A DNA stretch of 45,707 nucleotides, taken from an uncultured beta proteobacterium (GTDB lineage Bacteria > Pseudomonadota > Gammaproteobacteria > Burkholderiales > Burkholderiaceae_C). Position 1 is the first letter of the stretch, and each line of letters begins with the position of its first letter. The notes under the pieces were generated by a model that saw only the letters and a list, made by a program, of their open reading frames with translations, made no database searches and was not told the DNA's origin. Where the stretch lies: positions 1 to 45,707 of the forward strand of contig CAIVLG010000248.1 of NCBI GenBank assembly GCA_903906695.1. Direction: 5' to 3'. Shown piece by piece: positions 1 through 9,371 of this stretch. Position numbers and translations under genes: made by a program.

Positions 1-3000
1 CTGGCAAACCGCTGGTGATCGTGCAAGTGGTCGCGCCACTGGCAGCTGCCGTGCCAGCGTTGCTGCAGGTGAAGCTGCCCGAGTAGGCCACGCCCTGCGT
101 CGCCGTTGCCGGTAAACCGGCCAGGCTAATCAACATGTCGGCGCTCACCACCGTCAGGTTCACTGTGGCCGTTGCCGTCTGGCTGGCATTGTCGGTGATC
201 ACATAGGTAAAGCTGTCCGACCCGCTGTAATCAGTCGTCGGCGTGTACACGTAGGTGCCGCTGCTCTGGACCACGACCGAGCCATGACTGGTGCTGATCG
301 TGCACGGGAAACTGCTGCAGGCCGATCCAGTGCCGGTCACGCTGGTGAGCGTGATGCCAACACCGCTGTCGTTGGCCAGGATGCTGGCGTTATTGACGCT
401 CTGCCCAGCTCCGGTTGAACTGGAATTGAGCGCCGTGCTTACCGGCGTGGTACCGCTGTCGTCGGTGGCAGCGGGCGCTGGATTGACCGTCGTAATGACC
501 GGCCCGCTGATGTTGTTGCCAGGCGTTGGGTCGCCGGTGCCACTCGGGGGAATGACCCGGGCCGTGTTGATGAAGCTGGTGGCAAATGCAGGCGACGTGC
601 TGCTCACCGTGATCGTGACGCTCGCACCAGCCGGAAGGTCAACCGTTGTGTCGATGCCATTTCCGCTGCCGCTGGCCGTATTGCAAGCGCCACCGCCGGT
701 ACCTGTGCCGCAGGTCCAGGTCACGCCCGTCAGCACCGAGGGCACTGCATCAATGACACGCGCAGCTGTCACCGCATCGGGTCCAGCATTGCTGACAACC
801 AATTTGTAGGTCATCGCTGAGGACGCTGCCACTGCGGTCGAACCGGTCTTGGCAATTGCCAGATCGGCCGACCACGCAGTAGACGTCACCAGGGTCGATA
901 CGGCAGAGGTGTTGTTGTTGGTGTCGGGGTCGGTTACGCCGGCCGGTGCACTCACAGTTGCGGTGTTCGTCACCGTGCCGCTGCCTGGAGCCGTGCCGGA
1001 TACGCTATAGGACAGGCTCGAACCCGCCGGGAACGTGGCAATCGTTTCGCTAATGGCGCCGCTGCCTGAAGCATGCGGACACAGCGCGCCACCGATGGCA
1101 TTGCCGCAAGTCCAGGCGACGCCGGTCAAACCGGCCGTTACGGCATCATCGGCAAACACAGCATTGTTGGCCGCGCCGGGGCCGGCGTTGCTGACCACAA
1201 TGACGTAACTCACTGCGCCGCTGGCGGACACGCTGGCAGGGCCGTACTTACCCACCGACAGATCGGCGCTGGTAAGCGCGGTCCCAATGCCGGTGGTCAC
1301 GCTGCTGCTTTTGTTGGAAGTATCGGGGTCAAAAATGGCGGACGGCACCGTCGCCGTGACCGTATTGGTGAAGCTGCCGCTGGCCGGGGCCGTAGCAGAA
1401 ACCGTATAGGTCAGTCTGCCACCGGCGGGCAGACTGGCAATGGTTTGGCTGATAGCGCCGCTACCGGAAGAAGCCGGGCAGGCGGCGCCGCCGACGGCCG
1501 CGCCGCAGGTCCAGGTCATGTTCGTCACGCCGCTCGGAACGTTATCCGTCAGCAGCGTGCCATTGGCGTTGCCCGGGCCTGCGTTATAGACGTGCACGGT
1601 ATAAGTGAGCGCGCCGGAAGTGCTGGCGACAGCCGGCCCATTCTTCTGGACAATGACATCGGCGGCATAGGCGTCGAGAAAATTGTTGCCTGGATAATCC
1701 TGGACTGCCGTCACATTGACGATGATCTTATTGGAGACCGGGCTGGTCACCCGGTACTGCGGCGGTTCGGTCTGGACGGCCACATAACGTTCGGCTCCCG
1801 TATTGGGTTCCAGATTCAGGAACGTGTAATTGCCGCTGCTATCGGTGGTCTGCACCGCAACCAGCGTGGCGTCACTCAGGTTTCCATCACCATTCGGATC
1901 ACGATAAAGTTTGACCGTGACATTGGCGATGCCAGGCTCGGTGCCGTTTTTGACACCGTCAAAGGCGACACCACCGCTGCCCGCGCCGTTGTCGTTGACG
2001 ACTTGGCCGCTGATGCTGGCCGCGGTCGTGTTGACGGTTGCGCTGGCACTGCCGGGCACCGCAGTAAAGCCGTTGACGTCAGTCGCAAAATTGACTTCGG
2101 CCGTGTTTTGAGCCGGGCTGCAGGTGCCTACCACCTGGAAACTGGTGTGAATGGTGGACGATGCACCCGTAGCCAGGGCGCCGAGATCGCTCCACAATGC
2201 CACGCCACCCCCGGACGAAGTTGCAGCCGGGGTCGAAGACACAAACCGAAGGCAGGAACTGTAGCTGTCGGAAACCGGCAAGGTGGCAATGTTGGTGTTG
2301 CCGCTGTTGTTGACCACAACATCGAAGGTCACCGTGTCTCCCATACCAGCCGTGAGCGCCGATGTCCGGGTCTTGGTCACTGTTACTCTCGGGTCATTGA
2401 TGGTGACAGTGGCTGTCGCCGGGCCGGCAGTAACACCACCGCTGGCGCTGGCGCTGACACTGTTCAGCGCGGCAGTACTGTTGCATGCCGCTGCGGCAAC
2501 CAGCGTCACGCTGATCCTGACCGTGCCACCGGCAGCAATCGGGCCGACATTGGTCCAGACCAGGGAACCGGCACTATTGCTGCTGGGCGCAATACTTGCA
2601 GACTGGTAGCTGTAGCAGGACGAACTGTAAGTGTCGGTCAGGGCCACCGTGGCGAGCGATGACCCCCCGGTATTGGTGGCCGTGATGTCGTATTGCACCG
2701 AGCCGCCCACCACCGTGATGCCACTGGCCGGCGAGACCCGGACCTTGCTCAGAAGCAGGGACGGCACCGCGCCATTGGTGACAACGGCAGTGTCGGTTGC
2801 CACATCGGTGGCATCGGTTGGATCGGTATAAGTGGCGCTCAGGACGTTGCCATCGGAAAATGGCGAACTGCTGCCGGCACTGCCGAAACAGCCCTTGAAG
2901 ATGCCGCTGCTGGCAGGCGTTTCTGTAAGTGTCAATGAAACCGTGCCGCCAGAGCCACCTGACACATAGACCACGATAGATTCTGGTCTTCCCGCCTGAT

Positions 3001-6000
3001 CCAGATCGGTGACCTTCAGGCACACCTGTTGTGATGTCGTGTAGCTGGTCTTGTCGGCCCCGGTGTTATCCAGGAACTGGACGATGCCAGGTGTACCCAG
3101 ATCGAGCGCAGTCAGATTGAGCTGCGCCGCGCCAGTGGCCGTGACAGTGCCCTCCGTGCCTTCGAGGGCGGTGCCTGTCACGGTGTAGCCGCCCTGACAG
3201 GAACCGGTAGCCCACGGGTACTCATAGATTTTGCTGGTGGTCGTCGTGCTGACAACGTTGCCAGCGCCCAGCGCCTGGCTCAGGTCACAGGCAGTGCCTG
3301 GGCCATCGATGTTCAAATTCAGGCTGGTGATGTCGTAAGCGCCAAACGGGTCGCTGACGGTAGCCCGCGCATACAGCGTCTGACCGTTGTTGGCCGAGGT
3401 GATGGCGCTGCCGCCAGGATACGCAGCGTCATAGATGCCAAGGCTGTCCACCGTAATGACGGTGGTGGTCGGCAGGTCGATCTTGGAAACCTTGGCGCTG
3501 CCATCGTAATCAATGGTAAAGGTGACACCGCTTTGCGCCGTCACTATGTCAAGCGTAATCGCTTGCCCAGCGGGAATCGTCAGGGCGCCAGCCTGCGCCG
3601 GGAAGGTAAAGGTTAATAGCCCGCTGCTGGCACTGGCACCGCTGCTTGTCGCTATGGTGGTAGCGCCGTATTTCAGTGTGGCGGTAATGCTTGGATTGGC
3701 CACCATTCCGCCGGTTGACACGGTGTAGTAGGCGCTGGCAGCAATGGTTGCGCCAGCAGGGATCGTCAGCTCGCTGGCCAGGGTCGGGGTCTGGGTGAAG
3801 GTGGCGGTGGTATTGCCAACGGTGGTCGCCGGCTTTATCGAAACAGCTCCCAGAGTCCAGGTCCGATTGTCTGCATTGCCATAGGTTGGCGACACAGAAG
3901 CAGCGCCGGGTTTCGTGCTGGTCGCTGCGTCAACATATGCGTGATTGCTAACATTCCAGAGCTCGGTCTGGCCTGCGGGGGTGGTAATCGCCCGGTTCGT
4001 GGACCCCTGTTCAATACTGCCAACGGAGTACAAGAGCTCACCTGTAGCCGAGACGTAGGCCGAGGCCAAGGCCAAACTGCCTGTTGTTCCTGAGTTCGAC
4101 GAATATGTCCCCAATGGTGTGGTTTGATCAACCCCGGTAAAGGTGGTTGCAGAAGCGACTATCGTCGACGAAGTTGCTGTGACCACCACATTTGCTGCAC
4201 CGCTCGTTGATATGGATGCATCCTTCATCATAAAGATGTACGAGTCTGTATTGGTTCCGGAGCCAGCATTCTTGCTGCCGACAAGCGTCATCGCAACGCC
4301 GTTAAATGTGACGCCACTGACTGTGCCTTGGACAGCGCCATTGGCATTGGTTGGGCTGCCTGTAGCGACAGCAACAAGCAACAATCGGTTGCTGCCACTG
4401 CCGGGTGTGTGGGAAAAGGTTAGTGAAGTGGCAGAGGTGCCACTTGAACCACCCGTGGTTGCTGCTACAGCTATGGTCGCCTGGCTCCCACCCCCCAAAA
4501 TAGCTGTGCTCTTTGCGGTCCCGCTAACAGGCACGGTCCGGCTCATGCTGCCGGTCAAATCGCCGCTGGTACCGTCGTCCGAGAGGTACAGCGTCTTGGT
4601 CTTGGTCGGCACCGGCACACTGGCGCTTGCCGCCGCGCAGGTCGGGTAAGTGGAGCTGACCTGGATCGAGTCGCCCAGCTGCATGAAGAAGGTGCCATCG
4701 TTGCTGGTCTGCCCGGCGCTGCCGGAACTGGGTAAGCTACCGGTGAAGATACCGGTGTTGACGCCGGTCTCGGTCAAGGTGACCGTTTCAGTGTCCTTGC
4801 TGCCGTTGGCCGGATTCTTGACCAGCACCGCTTGTGTCCCGGTCCCCTTAAGATCGGCGTTGCTGAGCGTGACGTAGATCGTATTGCCGACACTGTAGGT
4901 CGTCACGGCACTGCCACCCAGTGTGCCGGTGAAACTCAAGGTGCAGATGGCCGGAGTCGCTGGCGGCACGATGAAGGTGTTGCTCGCGCTGATATTGCGG
5001 TTGTTCAAATAGACCGAGTTGGTCAGCGCGCCTGCCGCAGTGATCTTGGCGTCATAGGTTATGGTCGTTGAGGCACCGGGCGGAATATCCTGAATCAGAT
5101 AGCCGGGCGGGGCCAAGGGAAACAATCCACCTGGCCCATCCGCAATCAGCGCACCGTTGACTTTCGTCGTGTTGACCATATAGCTCAGACCGCCGGCTGC
5201 GCCAGTCCCGAGGCTATCCACAACTGCTGCAGCGTCAAGCACCGTCAGCCCGGCGTTGTTGATGGTCAAGGTGTATCTAAGGCATTCGCCAATCGCAGCG
5301 ATGCCATTGGTGTCATTGGCTCCACCGGTGCAATCGCTGGTCATCAAAGCCGCGCTCTTCTGGATGCTGGGCACCGGGAACGGCAGCACCGACGTGCCCA
5401 TGTCTAGGTAGGGCGCGCCAGGCCCGGCGACCGCCGAATTTTGACCCCAGGCGCCAGTCAGCAGAGTACCGTCGGTGGTGAACAAACGGGTACCAGTGTT
5501 GTCGTGGTTGGGCGCTGCAACAATCACCGACTGCAGGCGTTTGACCGGTACCGCCACGTCGTATTTCTGACCGTTGGCAGCGGTCAGCGGCCCCCCGTCG
5601 CCGTGGTAATCGACATAAACGGTCGTGTCTCGTTCCACCGTGACCCACAGTGGATTGCCATCATCGGTAGGGGGTATATTGCTGTTGCCCGGAGCCCAGC
5701 CAGCGATGATTTCGGTGGTCAGCGCTGCCTTTGGCACCAGCAACGTGCCCCAATCATGCACGTTGTCGGAGGCGGGGGTCGCGCCAAAAGTCCCAACCGC
5801 ATAGAAGGCAGAACCCGTGGTCGAATAGAAATGCCCACCGGAAGAAACCGGCATCTGAAACCGGCTGACGCTGTTGGCAGCGACGCTGAAGCTGCCTGTA
5901 CCCGTCAAAGTTTCATAGTTGACAGTGATTGCACCGGCTGCCGGGTTGTAGACAAAAACGTAGCCGATGTCGCCGTTGGCAGATGTGCCGACAGGCGTGT

Positions 6001-6802
6001 AATAGTCGGAGCTCCAGCGAGCACTCGGATACAAAAGGAACCAGCGAGATTCGTACTTGGCGCCAACGTCGCCGGTAATAAGATGCACTTGCACCGGCTT
6101 GTCACACACCAGATGATCGCCCGCCTTGACGCCGCCGTTCATTTGATAGTTAGAGCCCCGGTTTTGGGTCGGCAAATATGTAACGACGCTGGCAATGTCA
6201 GTGTAAGTACAACTTGTGTTGTCTTGTGACGCCACCATCAACATACCAACATACTTGAACATGGCGTTGTCAATGGCCGCCTCGTTCTGCCCCACAGGCA
6301 TCTTGTAGTCGGTGCCGTAATCCCGGAGCGACAGCATTTCAGCGGCGCCGGCCAGAACGGTACCGGGGGTCGTGGCCCACTCGGCGCGCGTGGCAACCAC
6401 CGCGATGCTGGCACCGATGCGATCCCGTCCATCGTATTTGCGCACGCTCGGGTCACGCGGCAAATCGACTGCGTTGCGGAAGGTGATGACAGTACCCTTG
6501 CTGTAAGGCCCCAGAATCTCTGTGCTTGATTGCGTCGGGTTTTCCAAATCCACCTCGTAACCGTCTTCCCAATGGTCGTAGTGGATATAAGTGTTGTCTG
6601 CTGTGACGACGATCGAGATCACGGTGTTCATCTGTGCACCGACACCGCTTGTAATCGTCGACAGTGCCTTTTGCACCTGGTCCTCCGGCAGCGGCACGAA
6701 AAATTCCTGCACCAGATGGTGATACGTGGCATGAGCGCTGCAAGTCATTAGCGCGAAGATTGACGCGATCAGAACGCGTGCCAGGTGCTTAGCTAGATTC
6801 AT
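1..6802 (-). CDS. Giant secreted DUF11-repeat surface protein, C-terminus outside window
   Basis: Reading leftward from the ATG at 6802, the frame stays open to the left edge, giving 2267 residues and no stop. Residues 1-25 form a signal peptide ending in CSAHA, so the protein is exported. Residues about 26-500 are a non-repetitive beta-rich N-terminal region with a weak likeness to IgGFc-binding-type domains. After that come many beta-sandwich modules. At least four are DUF11-like, with recurring phrases such as VSNAGP, LTGVxWTCG and ASGSGxI (about 800-1650 and 2100-2900). One is SdrD-B-like (about 1680-2030; GVKNGTEPGIANVTVKLYRD). A bacterial Ig-type module (ILANDSG, YTPTTDYSGSDSFTY) lies near 130-480. 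Such proteins are usually large adhesins or surface structural proteins. How it is anchored cannot be told because the C-terminus is missing. Several long plus-strand open frames here are shadows. The family call is firm; the function is inferred. Confidence 0.85.
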   Translation of the reverse strand, partial: MNLAKHLARVLIASIFALMTCSAHATYHHLVQEFFVPLPEDQVQKALSTITSGVGAQMNTVISIVVTADNTYIHYDHWEDGYEVDLENPTQSSTEILGPYSKGTVITFRNAVDLPRDPSVRKYDGRDRIGASIAVVATRAEWATTPGTVLAGAAEMLSLRDYGTDYKMPVGQNEAAIDNAMFKYVGMLMVASQDNTSCTYTDIASVVTYLPTQNRGSNYQMNGGVKAGDHLVCDKPVQVHLITGDVGAKYESRWFLLYPSARWSSDYYTPVGTSANGDIGYVFVYNPAAGAITVNYETLTGTGSFSVAANSVSRFQMPVSSGGHFYSTTGSAFYAVGTFGATPASDNVHDWGTLLVPKAALTTEIIAGWAPGNSNIPPTDDGNPLWVTVERDTTVYVDYHGDGGPLTAANGQKYDVAVPVKRLQSVIVAAPNHDNTGTRLFTTDGTLLTGAWGQNSAVAGPGAPYLDMGTSVLPFPVPSIQKSAALMTSDCTGGANDTNGIAAIGECLRYTLTINNAGLTVLDAAAVVDSLGTGAAGGLSYMVNTTKVNGALIADGPGGLFPLAPPGYLIQDIPPGASTTITYDAKITAAGALTNSVYLNNRNISASNTFIVPPATPAICTLSFTGTLGGSAVTTYSVGNTIYVTLSNADLKGTGTQAVLVKNPANGSKDTETVTLTETGVNTGIFTGSLPSSGSAGQTSNDGTFFMQLGDSIQVSSTYPTCAAASASVPVPTKTKTLYLSDDGTSGDLTGSMSRTVPVSGTAKSTAILGGGSQATIAVAATTGGSSGTSATSLTFSHTPGSGSNRLLLVAVATGSPTNANGAVQGTVSGVTFNGVAMTLVGSKNAGSGTNTDSYIFMMKDASISTSGAANVVVTATSSTIVASATTFTGVDQTTPLGTYSSNSGTTGSLALASAYVSATGELLYSVGSIEQGSTNRAITTPAGQTELWNVSNHAYVDAATSTKPGAASVSPTYGNADNRTWTLGAVSIKPATTVGNTTATFTQTPTLASELTIPAGATIAASAYYTVSTGGMVANPSITATLKYGATTIATSSGASASSGLLTFTFPAQAGALTIPAGQAITLDIVTAQSGVTFTIDYDGSAKVSKIDLPTTTVITVDSLGIYDAAYPGGSAITSANNGQTLYARATVSDPFGAYDITSLNLNIDGPGTACDLSQALGAGNVVSTTTTSKIYEYPWATGSCQGGYTVTGTALEGTEGTVTATGAAQLNLTALDLGTPGIVQFLDNTGADKTSYTTSQQVCLKVTDLDQAGRPESIVVYVSGGSGGTVSLTLTETPASSGIFKGCFGSAGSSSPFSDGNVLSATYTDPTDATDVATDTAVVTNGAVPSLLLSKVRVSPASGITVVGGSVQYDITATNTGGSSLATVALTDTYSSSCYSYQSASIAPSSNSAGSLVWTNVGPIAAGGTVRISVTLVAAAACNSTAALNSVSASASGGVTAGPATATVTINDPRVTVTKTRTSALTAGMGDTVTFDVVVNNSGNTNIATLPVSDSYSSCLRFVSSTPAATSSGGGVALWSDLGALATGASSTIHTSFQVVGTCSPAQNTAEVNFATDVNGFTAVPGSASATVNTTAASISGQVVNDNGAGSGGVAFDGVKNGTEPGIANVTVKLYRDPNGDGNLSDATLVAVQTTDSSGNYTFLNLEPNTGAERYVAVQTEPPQYRVTSPVSNKIIVNVTAVQDYPGNNFLDAYAADVIVQKNGPAVASTSGALTYTVHVYNAGPGNANGTLLTDNVPSGVTNMTWTCGAAVGGAACPASSGSGAISQTIASLPAGGRLTYTVSATAPASGSFTNTVTATVPSAIFDPDTSNKSSSVTTGIGTALTSADLSVGKYGPASVSASGAVSYVIVVSNAGPGAANNAVFADDAVTAGLTGVAWTCGNAIGGALCPHASGSGAISETIATFPAGSSLSYSVSGTAPGSGTVTNTATVSAPAGVTDPDTNNNTSAVSTLVTSTAWSADLAIAKTGSTAVAASSAMTYKLVVSNAGPDAVTAARVIDAVPSVLTGVTWTCGTGTGGGACNTASGSGNGIDTTVDLPAGASVTITVSSTSPAFATSFINTARVIPPSGTGDPTPGNNISGPVITTVNPAPAATDDSGTTPVSTALNSSSTGAGQSVNNASILANDSGVGITLTSVTGTGSACSSFPCTISTSHGSVVVQSSGTYVYTPTTDYSGSDSFTYVITDNASQTATATVNLTVVSADMLISLAGLPATATQGVAYSGSFTCSNAGTAAASGATTCTITSGLP

Positions 6803-7014
6803 GTTCGGCAACTCGCAGGACACAAAAAGTGCGGATTAGTAAAGAAGCAGGCCCAAAAAAGCCCACGATTAAACCGTCGGGAACGGACGTCCCAATACAG
6901 GGTGTACGGTGCCGAGGGTTGTTATATGTTGTTACGAAATGTAATTTGAAACAGCGTTCACGATGAACGACCGACAAGAACGACCATTTTCAATTAATGG
7001 TTATTCGTATCTGA

Positions 7015-7845
7015 TTAGGGCGACGCGAATCCAAACCGGCCAAATACCGCCTGAGCTGACGGCGCCAGCAAGGCCTGCGCAAACGCAGTGGCCGATGACG
7101 AAGCTCCCAGGCGCAAGGTTAACCCATAAGCGGCACTGACCTGCAACTCGGACGGCACCTGCACCACTTTCAGACGCGGCACCTCCTTCTGCGCCACCAC
7201 CGCATTGGTGCAGTAGGTCAAAAAGACATCGGCCCTGCCCTGTTCCATCAGCCAGCCGTAGGCGCTGATGCCTTCGGGCGGCTTGGGCGAATCGGCGGCG
7301 CCTGCCAATTTCAGCGCCTTGGCATCCAGTCGCTCGTAAGCGCCAGCCGACATCGCATCGGCCTTGCGAAACAAGGCCCAGGTGTAGTCGCCCGCCGGGT
7401 CTGACTTCGGTGTGGACGTGCCCACCCTGACATCCGGACGCAGCAGCGTATCAAGCAAGGTGCCGGGCGTCGCGCTGATTTTGTCGCTGGTCAGTGCGCA
7501 CAGGCCGTTTCGCACGAAGATGCTCGGCGCTTGCCAACCGCCAGCCAAGGCAAGGCGCTGCGGATGCTCTGTGTCGGCCGAGGCAAACAGTTGCGCAGCT
7601 TCGCCCTTTTCAAGCCGCTCGCGCAACAAGCCGGAAGGCCCGTAGGTCAGCGCAATCTTCTGCCCGGTGCGCGCCTCGTAGTCGCTGGCAACGGCATTGA
7701 GCGCGCCGCGCAGACTGCCTGCGGCATAAACCTGCACGGCTGCTGGCGGTTGGCTGACAGTCGCCGGTGCCTGCACCTGACTGGCGCATCCAGCCAGCGC
7801 CAGCAACCCCGAACACCACAGTGTCGACCGGAACGTCTGTGTCAT
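7015..7845 (-). CDS. ModA-like substrate-binding lipoprotein
   Basis: This 276-residue protein starts with a lipoprotein signal (lipobox LALAGC, Cys20), so it is probably tethered in the periplasm. The mature part has the ModA pattern: VYAAGSLRGAL at the N-terminal edge, LTYGPSGLLRERLEKG, ASADTEHPQRLA, then VGTSTPKSDPAGDYTWALF and a late GRADVFLTYCTNA. ModA proteins bind molybdate or tungstate. It is the last gene of the tup operon, 9 bases after tupA, and no second permease follows. It may therefore feed the same TupBC transporter, or act as a second ligand receptor. Ligand preference cannot be read from the sequence. It could equally be a related oxyanion-binding protein. Confidence 0.75.
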   Translation of the reverse strand: MTQTFRSTLWCSGLLALAGCASQVQAPATVSQPPAAVQVYAAGSLRGALNAVASDYEARTGQKIALTYGPSGLLRERLEKGEAAQLFASADTEHPQRLALAGGWQAPSIFVRNGLCALTSDKISATPGTLLDTLLRPDVRVGTSTPKSDPAGDYTWALFRKADAMSAGAYERLDAKALKLAGAADSPKPPEGISAYGWLMEQGRADVFLTYCTNAVVAQKEVPRLKVVQVPSELQVSAAYGLTLRLGASSSATAFAQALLAPSAQAVFGRFGFASP

Positions 7846-7854
7846 ATCAAGACC

Positions 7855-8655
7855 TCACTTGCCAGCGTTGGGAAAGAAGACCGACTCGCCGCCAATTTTG
7901 TAGCCGGCAATAACGTTCTGTCCGGCTGAGGAGACCAGCCAGTCAATGAGCGCCTGCCCCTCAGCGACCTTGACGTGCGGGTGCTTGGCCGGGTTCACCA
8001 GCATCACACCGTACTGGTTGAAAAGACGCTTGTCGCCCTCCACCAGCACCGTCAGGTCGGCCCGGTTCTTGAAATTGAGCCAGGTGCCGCGATCGGCCAA
8101 AACATAGGCGCCGCTGCTGGAAGCGATGTTGAGCGCCGGCCCCATGCCGCAGCCGCACTCCTTGTAGCCTGCACCCTTTTTGTCGGGCAGACCTGCAATG
8201 TTCCAGAAGCGCAATTCGGCTGCGTGAGTGCCGCTCTTGTCGCCGCGCGAAATAAAGGGCGCGTTGCCGGCCGACAATTTCTTCAGCGCTTCGACGATGT
8301 CGTTGCCTTTGGCCTTGGCCGGGTCCGAGATCGGACCGATCAGCACAAAGTCGTTGTACATGACGGGAAAGCGCTTGACGGCGAAGCCTTCGGCAACCAC
8401 CTTTTCTTCAGCGACCTGATCGTGCACAAAAAGCACATCGGCGTCGCCGCGCCGTCCCATGTCAATGGCCTGCCCGGTGCCGAGCGCCACCACCTTGACT
8501 TCGATGCCGCTGGCCTTCTTGAATTCCGGCAGCAAATAGGCAAACAGGCCTGACTGTTCGGTCGAGGTGGTCGATGCCACCACGATCGATTGCCCCTGCG
8601 CGGCCACCGAGGCGACAAGAATGGCGGCTGCCAGTGCCAACTTCAAACTCTTCAT
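7855..8655 (-). CDS. tupA: Tungstate ABC transporter, substrate-binding protein TupA
   Basis: This 266-residue periplasmic protein has a signal peptide (cleavage near SVAAQGQS) followed by VVASTTSTEQSGLFAYLLP, the TupA hallmark (T/S-rich oxyanion-binding loop). Further family features are GRRGDADVLFVHD, MYNDFVLIGP, FISRGDKSGTHAAE and WLNFKNRADLTVLVEGD. TupA binds tungstate, often with much higher affinity than molybdate. The gene overlaps tupC by 4 bases and is followed by a ModA-like gene, so it lies third in a four-gene operon. The start at 8655 follows a good AGGAGAA ribosome site. The family call is strong; the actual ligand would need binding data. Confidence 0.9.
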   Translation of the reverse strand: MKSLKLALAAAILVASVAAQGQSIVVASTTSTEQSGLFAYLLPEFKKASGIEVKVVALGTGQAIDMGRRGDADVLFVHDQVAEEKVVAEGFAVKRFPVMYNDFVLIGPISDPAKAKGNDIVEALKKLSAGNAPFISRGDKSGTHAAELRFWNIAGLPDKKGAGYKECGCGMGPALNIASSSGAYVLADRGTWLNFKNRADLTVLVEGDKRLFNQYGVMLVNPAKHPHVKVAEGQALIDWLVSSAGQNVIAGYKIGGESVFFPNAGK

Positions 8656-9371
8656 ACCAGTTCTCCTTTAACAAACAAATGGGCGGCCGGATAGCGCTGC
8701 TGCAATATCGGGCCATCAAAAAAATCGGCAACAGGCAAATCAGCCAATAGGCGTCCTTGCTCCAGGTAAATCACGCGACTTGCCAGACGCTTGACCTGAC
8801 CCAGGTTGTGGCTGGCAAATATCAGTGTCATCGCGGCGGCGGAATTGGCAAACTCCTGCATCAGCGCCTCGACTTCGCGCTTGGCATGGGGATCCAGACT
8901 GGCGGTGGGCTCATCGAGCAGCAAGACCTGCGGATCGAGCGCCCAGGCACGCGCCATCGCTACGCGCTGCTGCTGCCCGCCGGAGAGCTTGCGGGCGTTG
9001 CGCTGGGCCAGTTCCGCCAGACCGACCCGCGCCAGCGCCGACAGGGCAGCGCTCTTGGCCTGCGCCCAGGACCGTCCGCGAAGCCACAAACCCAGCGCAA
9101 TATTGTTTTGCACCGTCATGCGCAACAAGTGCGGTCTTTGAAACAGCATGGCCTGCTCACTTACGGGCACCGCCTGCACCTGGCCGACAGTCGGCAATAG
9201 CAGGCCGTGCAACAGGCGCAATAAGGTGCTCTTGCCACAACCATTAGCCCCGACCAACGCCACGCGCTCGCCCGGCGCAATGCTCAGCGTCACCTCGGAC
9301 AGCGCGCGCACCGCGCGGCTGGAACTGCCGAAATGCACACTCGCCTGATTGAGCTGAAAAACAGCACTCAT
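8652..9371 (-). CDS. tupC: Tungstate ABC transporter, ATP-binding protein TupC
   Basis: This is a 239-residue ABC ATPase with Walker A GANGCGKSTL (about residues 41-50), the signature LSGGQQQRVAMARA and Walker B VLLLDEPTASLD followed by the switch region ASHNLGQ. It powers import of the oxyanion captured by TupA through TupB. It overlaps tupB by 4 bases upstream and tupA by 4 bases downstream, which indicates translational coupling. The length is typical for TupC, and it lacks the C-terminal TOBE/MOP domain found in ModC. Assignment rests on these motifs and on the flanking tupA and tupB. Confidence 0.88.
   Translation of the reverse strand: MSAVFQLNQASVHFGSSSRAVRALSEVTLSIAPGERVALVGANGCGKSTLLRLLHGLLLPTVGQVQAVPVSEQAMLFQRPHLLRMTVQNNIALGLWLRGRSWAQAKSAALSALARVGLAELAQRNARKLSGGQQQRVAMARAWALDPQVLLLDEPTASLDPHAKREVEALMQEFANSAAAMTLIFASHNLGQVKRLASRVIYLEQGRLLADLPVADFFDGPILQQRYPAAHLFVKGELV

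Noticed and set aside
1073-2662. A 529-codon plus-strand open frame rich in Gly, Arg and Ala, with several others at 291-809, 4143-4649 and 5441-6229
   Set aside because: They lie opposite the giant minus-strand gene, have no domain, and their composition is that of antisense GC-rich shadow frames.
6803-7014. Possible riboswitch or long regulatory leader before the giant surface-protein gene
   Set aside because: No conserved GEMM or other riboswitch core could be recognised; only an AT-rich leader with a weak ACCATT/AATGGT hairpin.
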